A stretch of 64,000 nucleotides of DNA from Bedellia somnulentella (taxonomy: Eukaryota > Arthropoda > Insecta > Lepidoptera > Bedelliidae): the NCBI GenBank assembly GCA_963576735.1, contig OY755177.1:4650001-4714000 (forward strand), read 5' to 3'. The translations under genes were made by a program, and so were the position numbers. The notes under the pieces were generated by a model, which was not told where the DNA came from, ran no database searches, and worked only from the letters and a program-made list of their open reading frames with translations. The first letter of the stretch is position 1, and every line of letters starts with the position of its first letter. Of the stretch, positions 22,540-34,315 are shown in pieces.

Positions 22540-23590
22540 AACACGTCACTTCGATTACATACATGCCAACCTGCACAATTTTCCGTACCTGGTGCCGTAA
22601 AGTAAAATCCCAAGGTAATCATAAAACGCTGGAACGGCGCTGCTATATTCTTGAGAGAGAAACATGTTCTCTTTTAATAAAGTCAGGAACATTTAATATT
22701 AGAGGGCGCTCATTGTAGTTCCCGTCCTTTGCAATCTACCCGTTGTTACCGCGGCCTGGTTCCGCCTTTGTCCCTCATGAAAAGAATCAGGCCGTAGTCG
22801 TGTGTGTGTGCGTGAATAATTGAGAAGCATCGCTTTACTAGCAGAACAAACGTCTGAGAGAAATCTTAACAAAACAGAGAAAAGTGCTCCCCACACTAAA
22901 GATGTGAGCACACCTGGTTTTCCGAACAAAGTTAAACATTTCTTTTATATCTGAAGGAATTGGCTACGAGGTACATATTTGCTTTGGAGTTTACGGGGCA
23001 TATTTCTATTTGATAATTTTAACCCACTGTTTTAGTTTTAATAACTCCACTTGTCACAATAACAGCTGTTAATACCCCCTACCTTTAAATACATATTTTA
23101 CATGCTCAACAGTATCGACAATTTAATTAAAACAAAAACAATTAAACCCACCACTTTACCAATTCTAAAGTTTTAAGAACTGCTATTTCTGGTATTTAGA
23201 TACCATCTTCTTGTCTCATTCATCAGTAACTGTCTTAAAGATTCAATAAAACATATTTTTTGTGTATCAAGAACCTAACTTTTTCAATATAGACACACCT
23301 TGATACAAAATTTAAAATGTAAATGTAGTTCTCAGAAGGATTGAATGTGGAATTGAAATAAAAATACCTTTTGTATCGCAAAACCGGAGAGTTATTTAAT
23401 TAGTATCAAAAAGAAATTCAATTGGAAATCTTCGTAGATACACACCAACTGGAAATTTAATTGAACAAAACCATTCTTTTTTTATAGAAAACGAACCAGG
23501 AAACATGTGCTTCGGAAATAAATGGACTCGAAAACAATTGGTCTATTTTCAAGCTTAATTGTTTTCTCTGTGTTGTCGTTTTCTATTGTA
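22540..23590. other. unannotated stretch
   Basis: No gene is supported. A GC-richer island at 22700-22930 has an 76-codon minus-strand frame with no recognisable domain and a (GT)n run, and I do not call it. Confidence 0.4.
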
Positions 23591-23593
23591 TCG

Positions 23594-23665
23594 TGTAGTG
23601 TCGGATTAGAATAGCAATCTCTCATCTCTTTTGTGGGTGTCGTATGAGCTGACAAAAATTTGATT
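23594..23665 (+). mobile_element. SINE-A, 5' fragment
   Basis: TCGTGTAGTGTCGGATTAGA and GTGGGTGTCGTATGAGC match the head. The rest is absent. Confidence 0.6.
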
Positions 23666-24014
23666 CACCCATAAAAAAAACATTGTTTTTTTGGAGTTTA
23701 GTGAATTATAATATGAGGAACTCATTAATTACTAACCAATGTTTTTATACCTGCTCTTATTTTAAATAAATAAAGCAGAAGTGTGTGTTACTTAAGCATT
23801 TCCTACTTCTCTTTGGAAATGCATTATGTAAATGTATATAAAAATATCTTCAATTAACAAAACCAGTTAATTTATTTCAATATAACAAAATCGTAAAAAG
23901 ACTAAAACTCTTTATTCGTCAATCAAACCTCGAACTCAACTAATATCCAAAAATCATAAGTCCGACAATAAATTTGTAATCTTCATCAGGATATAGAATG
24001 TTTATAGACAGACG

Positions 24015-24185
24015 ACGGCTTGAAATAGCACAACCCCATTTCTTCCCGTGGGTGATCGTAAGAGGCAACTTAAGGTATTGGGGCTTTCAAGTGATCTTAG
24101 GGCGATATGGTTAGAGACCCATCAACAAAAACATTTACTGATCAGATTTTTCCCCACTCAACTTCCAAAAGTGGCTAAAGGATTA
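24015..24185 (+). mobile_element. SINE-A, diverged
   Basis: CGGCTTGAAATAGCACAACC, GGGTGATCGTAAGAGGCAAC and CCAAAAGTGGCTAAAGG follow SINE-A order. No tail. Confidence 0.65.
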
Positions 24186-24271
24186 TATTAATGTTTGTAT
24201 AGACGTTTTGAACTAACCTACATATATAAGCTAAGCATTTAGAATTGTAAGTTCCTCAGCCTCTTTAGTAA

Positions 24272-24475
24272 GTTTTTTTATTATAGCCTAATTCATTTCC
24301 CACTGCTGGGCAAAGGCCTCACAATTATGAGTCCACACATCTCTGTCTGAGGCTGTACACCACCACCCTGGATCAAACCTGTACAGGTCGTCCCTCCATC
24401 TCCTCCTAGGCCTTCCTCTACGCCGGTGCCCATCTGTAGGCACCCATTCAGTAAGTATAAAGTCGCCTTTAGTAA
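24272..24475 (-). mobile_element. second LINE family, 3' fragment, inside old SINE-A
   Basis: CCCACTGCTGGGCAAAGGCC, CACACATCTCTGTCTGAGGC and CGTCCCTCCATCTCCTCC are the complement of a LINE coding end (conceptually ...R-R-R-W-R-D-D-L type) common in moth genomes. It interrupts a degenerate minus-strand SINE-A (about 24210-24590) and is flanked by TAGTAAGT-like repeats. Confidence 0.55.
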
Positions 24476-24636
24476 GTATAAAAATTAAAAAATAAATGAT
24501 GGTTAGTCATAGGTCTCCAGGCGCATCGCACAAACACTTAAAAATCACAGGAAAATACTTTGTGCTAAGCCAAGCCCATACTACACTGCTGTCATACCAT
24601 AACGATTGGTTTGTTTGGATATAGTGTGTGCATAGT

Positions 24637-24893
24637 TTGCTGTGTAGTGTCGGCTAAGAATAGCACTACCCCATTTCTTCCGGTGGGTGTTCGTAAGAGG
24701 CGACTAACGGTATTTGGGCTTTTAAGGAATTTTTGGGCGATGCGGTTGGAGACCCTTCACCAACAACCTTTATTTTACCATCTTTTCCGCACTCAACTTT
24801 CCAAAAGTGGCTGAGGAATTTCTAATTCCTTAGCTCTGGCTACCCCTTCTAGGGATTTATAGCCGTGAGTATATGTATGTATGTATGTATGAA
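24637..24893 (+). mobile_element. SINE-A, full length
   Basis: GCTGTGTAGTGTCGGC to GCCGTGAGTATATGTATG plus three TATG units. It heads the duplicated block that follows. Confidence 0.9.
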
Positions 24894-25237
24894 TATAAGT
24901 AAAGCTGCTGTAATAGGACTAACTAATTCTTCCAGTTGGTGTTCGTAAAATGCGGCTAAGGGTAGTGGGGCTTTTTAAGTGATTTTTGGGCGATGCAATC
25001 TTTTCCCCACCTTAATTCCAAAAGTGGCTATGAAAATTAATATTCTGAAGCTCTGGCTACCTCTTCTAGGGATTTATAGCCATAAGTATATGGTTGTATA
25101 AGTAAGCAGAGAACTATATTTCAAAATAGGTTTCCAAATTCCTTTCAATGTTTTGGCAAAGCAAGTTCTCGCACACCGTCTGCAGCCGGAGTCAGCATAC
25201 ACCGCCCTGAGGGATTCAGCGAGCTTTACTTGCTTCC

Positions 25238-25507
25238 TAACATACATACATATACTCACGGCCATAAATCTCAAAAAAGGGTTGCCAGAGCTTCAGAGCT
25301 AGGAACTCCTCATCCACATTTGGAAGTTCAATAAGGGACAAAATGGTAGAAATAAGGTTTCGTTGGTGATGGGTCTCCTACCGCATCGCCCAAACACCAC
25401 TTAAAAGGTACTCTATACCAAGTCCAAACAAAACTAAGGGTAGTTGCTTCTTACGACACCCACTAGCAGAGATGGGTTAGTACTATTAGAAGACCACATT
25501 ACACAGC
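25238..25507 (-). mobile_element. SINE-A, diverged, inside the duplicated block
   Basis: CATACATACATATACTCACG tail, GTGATGGGTCTCCTACCGC and ATTACACAGCTGT head. It joins copy 1 of the block exactly at CTTCCTAA. Confidence 0.75.
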
Positions 25508-25774
25508 TGTAACACTACAATGAATGTTTTTTTTATTATCAACTAACTGAATTTATTAGTTCCATTCTTATAATTCCATTTTATATAAGTAAAATAGTAG
25601 ACAACTATATTTCAAAACAGGTTTCCATATTCTTTACAATGTTTTGGCAAAGCAAGTTCCCGCACACCGTCTGCAGTCGGAGTCAGCGTACACCGCCCTG
25701 AGGGATTCAGCGAGCTTTACTTGCTTCCTAAAATGTTTGCAGCATATAACCTTACTACTACTACGTATAACGTA

Positions 25775-25908
25775 GTACCAACAACCTTTATTTTACAATC
25801 TTTTCCCCACGCAACTTTCCAAAAGTGGCTGAGGAATTTCTCATTCCTTAGCTCTGGCTGCCCCATCTTGGGATTTATAGCTGTGAGTATATGTATGTAT
25901 GTATGTAA
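25775..25908 (+). mobile_element. SINE-A, 5'-truncated
   Basis: Starts at ACCAACAACCTTTATTTTAC and ends CTGTGAGTATATGTATG(TATG)n. Confidence 0.8.
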
Positions 25909-26452
25909 TTCTTCCAGTTTGTGTTCGTAAAATGCGGCTAAGGGTAGTGGGGCTTTTTAAGTGATTTTTGGGCGATGCAATCTTTTCCCCACCTTAATTC
26001 CAAAAATAGGCTATGGTAATTAATATTTCCAAGCTCTGGCTACCTCTTCTAGGGATGTATAGCCATAAGTATATGGTTGTATAAGTAAAGCAGCAGAAAA
26101 CTACATTTCAAAATAGGTTTCCATATTCCTTACAATGTTTTGGCAAAGCAAGTTCTCGCACACTGTCTGCAGCCGGAGTCAGCATACACCGCCCTGAGGG
26201 ATTCAGCGAGCTTTACTTGCTTCCTAAAATGTTTGCAGCATATAACCTTACTACGTTGTACTAGACTCGAATAAAGAAACGAATTTCCGACTTCACGTTC
26301 TGCCATTTTGCTCTGGAAAGCGATGCTGTTTTAAATATCCTTTGTTAAGGAATAAGATGTGGTTTGATATTACGAGGAGTTTGCAAGTCTGATTAATGTT
26401 ATAAGGGGAGATTGGGAATTGGGTAGTTCTTTTTGTTACTCGATTTACATAA

Positions 26453-26580
26453 ATACATATATATACTCACGGCTATAAATCTCAAAAAGGAGTTTCCAGA
26501 AACTGATAGAAATAAAGTATCGTTGGTGATGGGTCTCCAAACCGCATCTTCCAATAACTACATACAAAACCCCATACTCT
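26453..26580 (-). mobile_element. SINE-A, degenerate fragment
   Basis: TATATACTCACGGCTATAAAT, then a deletion to GTTGGTGATGGGTCTCC and CCAATAACTACATAC. Confidence 0.55.
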
Positions 26581-27488
26581 ACCAACGTTATAATTCCATT
26601 GCATACAAGTAAAGCAACAGAGAACTACATTTCAAAATAGGTTTCCATATTCCTTACAATGTTTTGGCAAAGCAAGTTCTCGCACACCGTCTGCAGCCGG
26701 AGTCAGCATACACCGCCCTGAGGGATTCAGCGAGCTTTACTTGCTTCCTAAAATGTTTGCAGCATATAACCTTACTACGTTGTACTAGACTCGAATAAAG
26801 AAACAAATTTCCGACTTCACGTTCTGCCATTTTGCTCTGGAAAGCGATGCTGTTTTAAATATCCTTTGTTAAGGAATAAGATGTTTTGATGTTATGAGTT
26901 AGTGTTTGTAAGTTAGACTTTTAAATAATAAGTTTGATTGATGTAATAAGGGGATATTGGAAATTGGGATAATTCTTTTTTTGTGCAACATTTTGTGTTC
27001 AAGATATTACAATACTATGAAAATACTGTTTTTTTTTAACTTTATAAGTCATTTAAGTCTAGGTCATTCGTATTTATTGTGAATTAAATTAAATTCGACA
27101 ATAAAGTTGTTTTTTTGATTTCTTAGCATTAGATTGTGATTCTCTTTTGACATATAGCTGCTATTTCTGTAAACATTTAAATAATAAGTTATTCTTCGCT
27201 GTGTAGTATGGTTTAACGATAGTTTAAATCATGATTTTCTGAATCTAAAACTTAAGAGAATTAACTGCTATATTTTTTATTCGATAAAAGACACCACACA
27301 ATCAATTAAGGATCAAGGTTGTGGAGAAATTGATAGCGTTCGCAAATAGGCTTCTAACCGAGCTGAAACAGGGTGAGACATTGAAATAAAGCATTATTTG
27401 AGTACACACAACCGAAATGTACAGTAGGATAACTATTATGTGCGCACTTTCAAAATCCCGATTTTATTAACATGATAGTGTATTTGTA

Positions 27489-27604
27489 GCTGTGTAGTGT
27501 CGGCTTAGATCATCCGCATCCAAAAGTGGCTGAAGAATTTTCTAATTCTGAAACACTGGGTACCCCTTTTAGGGATTTATAACCATGAGTATATGTATGT
27601 ATGA
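27489..27604 (+). mobile_element. SINE-A with large internal deletion
   Basis: Head GCTGTGTAGTGTCGGC runs straight into ATCCAAAAGTGGCTGAAG and the TATATGTATG tail, losing about 140 bases. Confidence 0.75.
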
Positions 27605-27934
27605 TAATGTATTTCTAAGTAGATGATCACCCTTGAATGCAGGAAAACATGTCACATTCAACGTGAGACAGAACACTATAGGCCAACTGGGGTGGGGTCT
27701 GCAATAACAGAATGTCAAACATTTTTTTCTTATTTGATGGCGTTGTTGTTTTCTAAAAATATGACGTCGATGAATACAAATAAATTTATATTCAGTTTTG
27801 GAACCATGTAGGTACCTACTCACTACAGACAGATTAACATAGAATAACAATGTCAATCAATTAAAAAATAGTGCATTGTGCTACGTATAATATTCATAGA
27901 AATTTAATTAACATATACATAACACAACATGTAT

Positions 27935-28030
27935 TACGCCATACGTTCCCACTGGTGTAGGCAAAGACTACCGATCGCCACTTCATACGATCCTGGCAAA
28001 CCTCTCTAGCTTCGTTGAAATCCATCATGA
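27935..28030 (-). mobile_element. RTE-frag
   Basis: GCCATACGTTCCCACTGG, GTAGGCAAAGACTACCGATC and ATCCTGGCAAACCTCTC are the complement of the LINE 3' end. Confidence 0.65.
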
Positions 28031-28222
28031 ATTTCATAATTGATCAAAATATGCAGGTGCAGTTTAAAATTAATCATCTCCCCACTGCGGGCTGTACTCT
28101 AGGCTAACCTACGTCGCGGGATCCAAGTTTTCAATTTTTTATCCATGTTTTCTTAGGACGTTATCACGTAAAATAACGACGGTCTTGTCAGACAACTATT
28201 TTCGACTTAATAATAATAATAA

Positions 28223-31200
28223 GGCGTAGGGATGTGACGACCCCACCGCCCATTGTTGAAATGGCAGCGGGATGATAAGTTCATCAGCTTGCCATTCCAG
28301 CAATGCAAATAGTCAGCGCTTGAGTTTGTAGGTGTTGACCGTGTCTACAAACTGGTCTCAGCGCAAAATAGAGCAATAACGGTCTCCCCGGGGCAAGTGA
28401 GTGAAACCCCGGGTGAATCTTCGCTCATCGTAATGGAAGTAGAGAACAACGATGAGCGTATAGGGCCGCTTCCCTTGGGTGATCGAAGGGGCACGTCTGG
28501 AGCTGGGGCTGGACGTGGCAGCATGCGGTCCCCCAGCCGCCGCAGACCGGCCCGACCACCTGGCCGGTCTGCGCGACCACCTCAGCCACCAGCATCGGTT
28601 GGGACTGGGGCAACTCAGTCCCAGCAGTCGGTGCCCGCCGCTGGTGGAGCTAGGCGCCGCATGGCATGGACGGTTGATATGAATAGAAATGCCATGCGGG
28701 CCTATCTTAGGGCCTCAGGATCGAGAACTGGGCGGACGGGTTATCGGGCAGCAATGTACCGCGAATTTCTGCAGCTGGAGCCCAATTTGACCGTCACAGA
28801 ACAAAACCTGGCGGACCGAGTTCGGTACATACAGCGCTCAGAACTTTTTAGCACTACCGAACTCGAACAATTGCGACGCGAGGCTGTTCCTCTGCTGGAC
28901 GAAGAGCCACCCTTGCAGGTTCTCCCTCCTGTCCCCGAGCGGGAAGTACGGAGGGAGCCAATTACTAACCTGCCGGATGTGGGTGGTGCGGAAAGCGATT
29001 GGGGAACAGTCTCCCTGGATTTGGATTTGGTGAGGAGCGCACTCGAAGAGACGATCCTGGAATATCGCCAAGTGCCTCTCGAAAGGAGGCCGAGGCTGCC
29101 CCGAGTTCCTCTCAGCATCAAGGTTCGGGATGTCGTTGAGGCCGTCAATAACATGCTGCCCTCATTTTTAGAGAGCAGCATGGACCTTTGGGATACGGAT
29201 TCAATTCTCTTTGGCGCCGCAATGACAGTTTGTCAATTTGTCGGCGTCAGGATGCCGCCAACAAGAGCTGGTGGCTCCCGCCAGGCTGGCAGTACTAGTC
29301 CCAGGACTAAAACTAGGCCAGCCTGGATGAGGCGGATTGAAAGCCGTATCACAAAGGCCAGAGTCCTCATCGGCAAACTGACCAGCTTCAGATCAGGCAA
29401 CAATAGGCCGAGGGTGGTGCGCTTCGTCAGGGAGGCATTCCCTGGTGAGAATGTCTTTGACAACTCACCGGAGTTTGCCTGTATACTGGTGGAGCGCATC
29501 GATGATCTGAAGTAGAAGATCGCTGCTTGGGGTAAGCGAATTAGGCGATATTCTGAAAGGGTAAAGAGGTACCAACAGAATCGTCTCTTCATGAGTGACC
29601 AGAAGAAGTTCTACAGAACTTTGGAGCGTCCCGATGTGGTTTCGACAGGTCAGCGACCGGAAAAAGCTGATGTAGTTGCCTTTTGGCGTGGGCTTTGGTC
29701 GCTGCCTGTTGATCACGAAGAGGGCCGATGGTTCGAGGCGGTCGAGGGAGCGTGCGAACCCATAGCGCCCATGAACCCCGTCAACATATCCGAGGAGGAT
29801 GTGGTGGCTGCGATCCGTAAGGCTCCGAACTGGAAAAGTCCGGGGCCGGACGGATTGCACCATTACTGGTTGAAGGGGTTCACGCGCTGTCACGCTACTC
29901 TCGCCCGTCAGTTCCAAAGCGCCCTCGAGAGTGGGACGCTCCCGAACTTCTTAACTACTGGGGTCACTCATTTAGCTCCAAAGAGCGATGCTACCGCGGA
30001 TCCATCACAATACCGCCCCATTACTTGTCTTTGTACAATTTACAAGACCTTGACATCCGTTCTGAGCTCCAAGATTACTCAACACATTGTTGATAACAAT
30101 GTGATATCTGGAGCTCAGAACGGATGTAGGGGCGGTAGTCGCGGTAGCAAGGAGCTACTCCTCATCGATGCGGTCGTAGGCCAACTGGTCAAACGCAACC
30201 GTCGGAACTTCTCTGCTGGCTGGATAGACTACAGGAAGGCGTTCGATTCGGTACCTCATTCATGGCTCATGAGGGTCCTCGAGCTGTACAAAATTGAAAG
30301 TACAGTTCGACACTTCCTCGGGCAGTGTATGGGGTGCTGGAGAACGATCCTGAGTTTAGACGGTCAGCGGATGACGGACGCGGATGACCAAATTGATATA
30401 AGGCGAGGGATTTTCCAGGGCGATTGCCTGAGTCCAGTTTGGTTTTGCTTGGCCCTGAATCCTCTAAGTACACTCTTGGAGAATTCGGGGACAGGCTTTC
30501 AGTTTCGGAGATGCGGATCACGCTTGCCTCATCTCCTTTACATGGATGACCTAAAGCTTTACGCCCCCACGGCTGACAGATTGGCGGAGCTACTGACGAT
30601 CACTAATGATTTCAGTGGTTCCGTCAAGATGGAGCTCGGGGTCGATAAGTGTGCGGTCATTCATGTCGAGAAGGGGCATGTCGTGCACTCTGATGGTGTC
30701 GATGTCGGCACCAATCATTTGAGGGCACTCTCCGAGGCTGAAACATACCGGTATCTGGGCATGTCACAAACCATCGGTGTGAAGGTGGCAGACGTGAAAC
30801 AGGGAGTTTGCGAGGAGTTTTATGAACGCCTGAAAAGTGTGCTTAATAGCTACTTGTCGGGCGTTAATAAGATCCGAGCCATTAACTCCTGGGTCATGCC
30901 TGTACTGATGTACACGTTTGGCGTGCTCAGATGGACTCAGTCCGAACTAGACGCTCTGGACAGACGAGTCCGCACGACGATGACCTCTCATCGAATGCAT
31001 CATCCGAGATCGTCGGTTATGAGATTGTATATCCCGCGGAAGTGTGGTGGTCGAGGCCTTTTGAGTGCCAAAACCATGCACAACCGCGAGGTATGCAACC
31101 TCAGAAACTATTTTTTGACGATGACGGATGATAGTATTCGGGGAGAGGTGGTCGCTAGTGATAAAGGACTGACTCCCTTATCGTTGGCCTCACAGGATTG

Positions 31201-32132
31201 GCGAACCCCGGAGGTACTTAGCACCTCTGATCGGGAGTCCGTGTGGAAAGAGAAGGAGCTGCACGGGAGGTTTTACAAAGTACTTCACGAACCTTTCGTG
31301 GACCGTAAAGCCTCCCTGCATTGGCTGCGTTTCGGGGACCTTTTTGGGGAAACCGAAGGTTTTGTCTGTGCAATACAAGACCAGGTTATCAAGACGCGGA
31401 ACTATCGGAAATACATCCTAAAGGACGGTACCACAGACGTTTGTCGAGCATGTGGCCGTCCCGGAGAGTCACTTAGGCATGTTATTTCCGGTTGTTCGGC
31501 TCTTGCTAACACTGAGTACTTGCACAGACACAACCAAGCAGCCAAAATCCTGCATCAGGAGCTCGCTCTGAAATACGGACTCTTGCAACAGAGGCTGCCG
31601 TATTACAAGTATCTGCCGGAGCCAATCCTAGAAAACGACCGTGCCAAAATCTATTGGGACCGATCCGTTATCACGGACAGGACTATTCTAGCGAATAAGC
31701 CTGATATCGTGGTATGGGATCGGTCGCAGTCGAGGGTATTTCTAGTGGATGTCACTATCCCTCATGACGAGGGTCTCGTGAAAGCCGAAACCGAGAAGCG
31801 TCGGAAATATCTCGATCTGGCTCACGAGATCACCGACATGTGGGGTGTGACTTCGACAGAAATAATCCCAATTGTTTTGTCCGCGAACGGGTTAATTCCA
31901 ACCAGCCTCGCGACCAACTTGAGGCGGTTGGATTTATGTGGCGTGTCGGTTCCAGCACAAATGCAGAAAGCGGTGCTGCTCGATACGGCTCGGATCGTCC
32001 GTCGGTTCTTGAACCTGACTCCCTGACCCCGACCGACTGTGCTCTTGTCGGGGAATACCGCCTCTCCCATTTAAAATTCTAATTATCTGTTTCGGCCATG
32101 GGAGAGGCGAGGAACTAAAAGTCATGCCCAAA
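28223..32132 (+). mobile_element. Dong/R4-clade non-LTR retrotransposon in a TAA microsatellite
   Basis: A ~3.9-kb element lying between TAA runs (28208-28222 on the left, about 32133-32145 on the right). Elements of the Dong group, first described in Bombyx mori, are known to target TAA repeats. It has a 5' UTR of at least 90 bases, one long reading frame broken by a single stop, and a short 3' UTR ending GTCATGCCCAAA. There is no poly(A) tail. On the right the microsatellite is itself the tail of another LINE (32133-32785), so this is a nested insertion. Near-full length and one visible lesion suggest a recent arrival. Confidence 0.9.
28397..32026 (+). pseudogene. Dong/R4 polyprotein (RT plus restriction-like endonuclease) with one in-frame TAG
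   Basis: A single frame open from 28313, with no ATG until 28433, runs to 32026 (about 1,200 codons) apart from TAG at 29513-29515. Both sides are in the same frame. N-terminal region: low-complexity Pro/Arg/Gly, then a conserved segment around WTVDMNRNAMRAYLRASG (28670-28720) typical of R4-clade N-termini. Reverse transcriptase: motif A with WIDYRKAFDSV (30221-30253), motif B with GIFQGDCLSPVW (about 30408-30443), and catalytic YMDD at 30539-30550. C-terminal CCHC finger C-RAC-...-H-...-C (31442-31495). PD-(D/E)XK-type endonuclease with KPDIVVWD and VFLVDVTIPHDE (about 31694-31773). The stop lies upstream of the RT core. A downstream ATG at 29591 would still permit an 811-residue product with all RT and nuclease motifs. 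Confidence 0.88.
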
Positions 32133-32785
32133 ATAATAATAATAAAACTCTTTATTGCACATTACAAAATAAAAACAACAATTACAAAAAAGATCGGTAT
32201 AAAAGCCAAAGTACAACTGGCGGTCTTATCACTAAGAGCGATCTCTTCCAGACAACCCATTAATGGAAAGATTTGCTGGATTAAAAACATGTTCGGTAGA
32301 TGTCCAATAAATTAAACTGATTTGTTTAAAAACTAAAATTATTCATCAAACTATTATCTATCTATTTTAAGTATTACTAAATATTTATTAAGTTCTAATA
32401 CACTTACAGATACAGATAGTATTCCATAAAATAAATAATATTCAATAAATACAATACATATGCAATACGAGTATATATAAAGATTTTTAAATAAAATACA
32501 TATATACATTTTACGACATAATATATAATAGAGTATATAAACTTTTGTATGCAACACAAATAATATTATAATGTTTCGGAGAGGAAGTGTTTTTTTACCA
32601 TTTTCTTGAAAATAGGGAGAGACTTGGCTAATCGCACCTCTACAGGAAGACCGTTCCATAGTTGTACAGCCTGGTACAACTTAAGGGTGTTCTCTGCCTT
32701 AACAGCTTTTGCCATTACTCTTACGTCAAATGCGCTGAGAGTTACCGAGACAGAAAAAAATGCGTGCTGTTGAAAGTTTATTTTT
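32133..32785 (-). mobile_element. Jockey/CR1-type LINE, 3' fragment with TAA tail
   Basis: The minus strand encodes the end of an ORF2 (QLWNGLPVEVRLAKSLPIF, KKMVKKHF; about 32690-32580), then a long AT-rich 3' UTR, and closes with GCAATAAAGAGTTTTATTAT and TAA repeats. The same C-terminal peptide is seen at 59.1 kb. Its microsatellite tail is the target of the Dong element. Confidence 0.75.
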
Positions 32786-32861
32786 TATTAGATACTTAGG
32801 GATGGAGGGAGATTTGTCCAATAACTAATTATTATATTATATTAAAATAAAATGTGAACAT

Positions 32862-33013
32862 CCAAAGGCAGGCATCCGATGTTTGAAGACCATGTATGAA
32901 AAGATTGATCGATGTATACGAAGCTAGAGAGGTATGCCAGAATCGAACAAAGTGGCGATCGGTAGTTTCTGCCTACCCCAATGGGAAATAATGGCGTGAG
33001 TATATGTATGCCA
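32862..33013 (+). mobile_element. RTE-frag
   Basis: ACCATGTATGAAAAGATTG, AAGTGGCGATCGGTAGTTTC, then GGCGTGAGTATATGTATG. This copy shows the LINE tail most clearly and is directly comparable with the SINE-A tail. Confidence 0.8.
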
Positions 33014-33683
33014 TTGGAGCCTTTATGTTCTTGACAAAAATATAGCATGTTGGAAGATTTTTATTGCATTATAAGTTTTGATAACAATTAAAAATGTTAT
33101 CCAGTAGATATCCTATAAGAAAATATACATTTAATTCGAGTCATATCAACAACATCCAAATAAACATTCGTGAATGTATGTGTGTATTTGAAATTTCATA
33201 ATATTAAATTATTTCGACTTCTATCCAACTGTACTGCAAGGCTGAAGGGTGAGCAGTTTAATTGGTCGCTTTATCAATGACTAAACAAACAATGATTCAA
33301 AGTACACAATCCTGTATGTAAGATACCAAGGGGTAGACTAAGTTATATTACAACATATGTTTAACACGTAAGGACACACTCATAGCCTCGTAACACCCGT
33401 TGTATCACTAGAGGAACAAAACTCCTGTGACTAATAGTAACTATTAAAAAAAATAAAGCCATAGGAATAGTTCTTGTTAAAGATATCATTAATTTTAATA
33501 ATGGGCAGTCAGCACATATATTTTTTTGTTCCATTAGAGATACATTGGATAGAACTTACAAGTCATAACAATTTCTATACGGGCGTTACGAGGATAGATA
33601 GGAAAAACAAATGAATAAAAAAAACAGGACTAAGCAAAATAATCACAAAACCTTTTAACGTTTTGAACACTTTAATATTAGAC

Positions 33684-34188
33684 ATACATACATACATATA
33701 CTCACGACTATAAATCCCAAGAAGGGGTAGCCAGAGCTAAGGAACTAGAAGTTCCTCAGCCACTTTTGGAAAGATGAGTGGGGAAAAGATGGCAAAATAA
33801 AGGTTGTTGGTGATGGGTCGCCAACCGCATCGCTCAAAAATCCCTTAAAAGCCCCAATACCGTTAGGGCCGGCGCTGACTGCCGGCATGGCATGGCAAAG
33901 GATTTCGGTAAGATATAGCCATTTTTAATCTTATTACCATGAGTATAGAATTCATTTTACACAACGATGCCGACGTTCTGTCCTACCGCGGCCTCCCTCG
34001 GCATCGTTGTGTCAAAATAAAGTAAAATGAATTCTATACTCATGGTAATAAGATTAAAAATGGCTATATCTTACCGAAATCCTTTGCCATGCCATGCCGC
34101 CAGTCAGCGCCGGCCCTAAGTCGCCTCTTACGTACAGCCACCGGCAGAAATGGGGTAGTGTTATTCTAAGCCGACACTACACAGCAAA
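33684..34188 (-). mobile_element. SINE-A split by a hairpin MITE
   Basis: The tail side (33684-33865) and head side (34117-34188) together make one complete SINE-A. The 251-bp palindrome between them is a later insertion. Confidence 0.88.
33866..34116. mobile_element. 251-bp hairpin MITE nested in SINE-A
   Basis: The ends GGGCCGGCGCTGACTG and complement form arms of about 105 bases that are almost perfectly complementary. The inner loop also has its own ACACAACGATGCCGA stem. Flanks read TTA on the left and TAA on the right, so the ends plus flank are palindromic. A TTA/TAA target and GGGCC ends recall PIF/Harbinger-type MITEs, but a clean direct repeat is not seen. Confidence 0.85.
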
Positions 34189-34315
34189 ATTTAATATTAG
34201 AATTTGTTTTATTTACGTTAGAACACCTGTAAGTGTCAATGTTACTTACATTCGTAAGTATATATTTTTTAACATCATTAGTGTCGGTTGAGTATCAAAA
34301 CCATCTCTTAAATAC

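Larger units (their letters stand above)
24900..26890. repeat. locally duplicated repeat block (four copies)
   Basis: A segment containing TTTTGGCAAAGCAAGTTC, CACACCGTCTGCAGCCGG and CCGCCCTGAGGGATTCAGCG occurs at about 25098-25232, 25588-25760, 26090-26381 and 26605-26882. The last two are near identical over at least 270 bases. A decayed SINE-A (GGGCGATGCAATCTTTTCCC) precedes copies 1 and 3 (24931-25095 and 25915-26075). The third and fourth copies extend further right through AGACTCGAATAAAGAAAC. This pattern indicates serial local duplication rather than independent insertion. Confidence 0.8.

Noticed and set aside
28741..29181. 146-codon minus-strand frame inside the Dong element
   Set aside because: It is the antisense shadow of the polyprotein gene.
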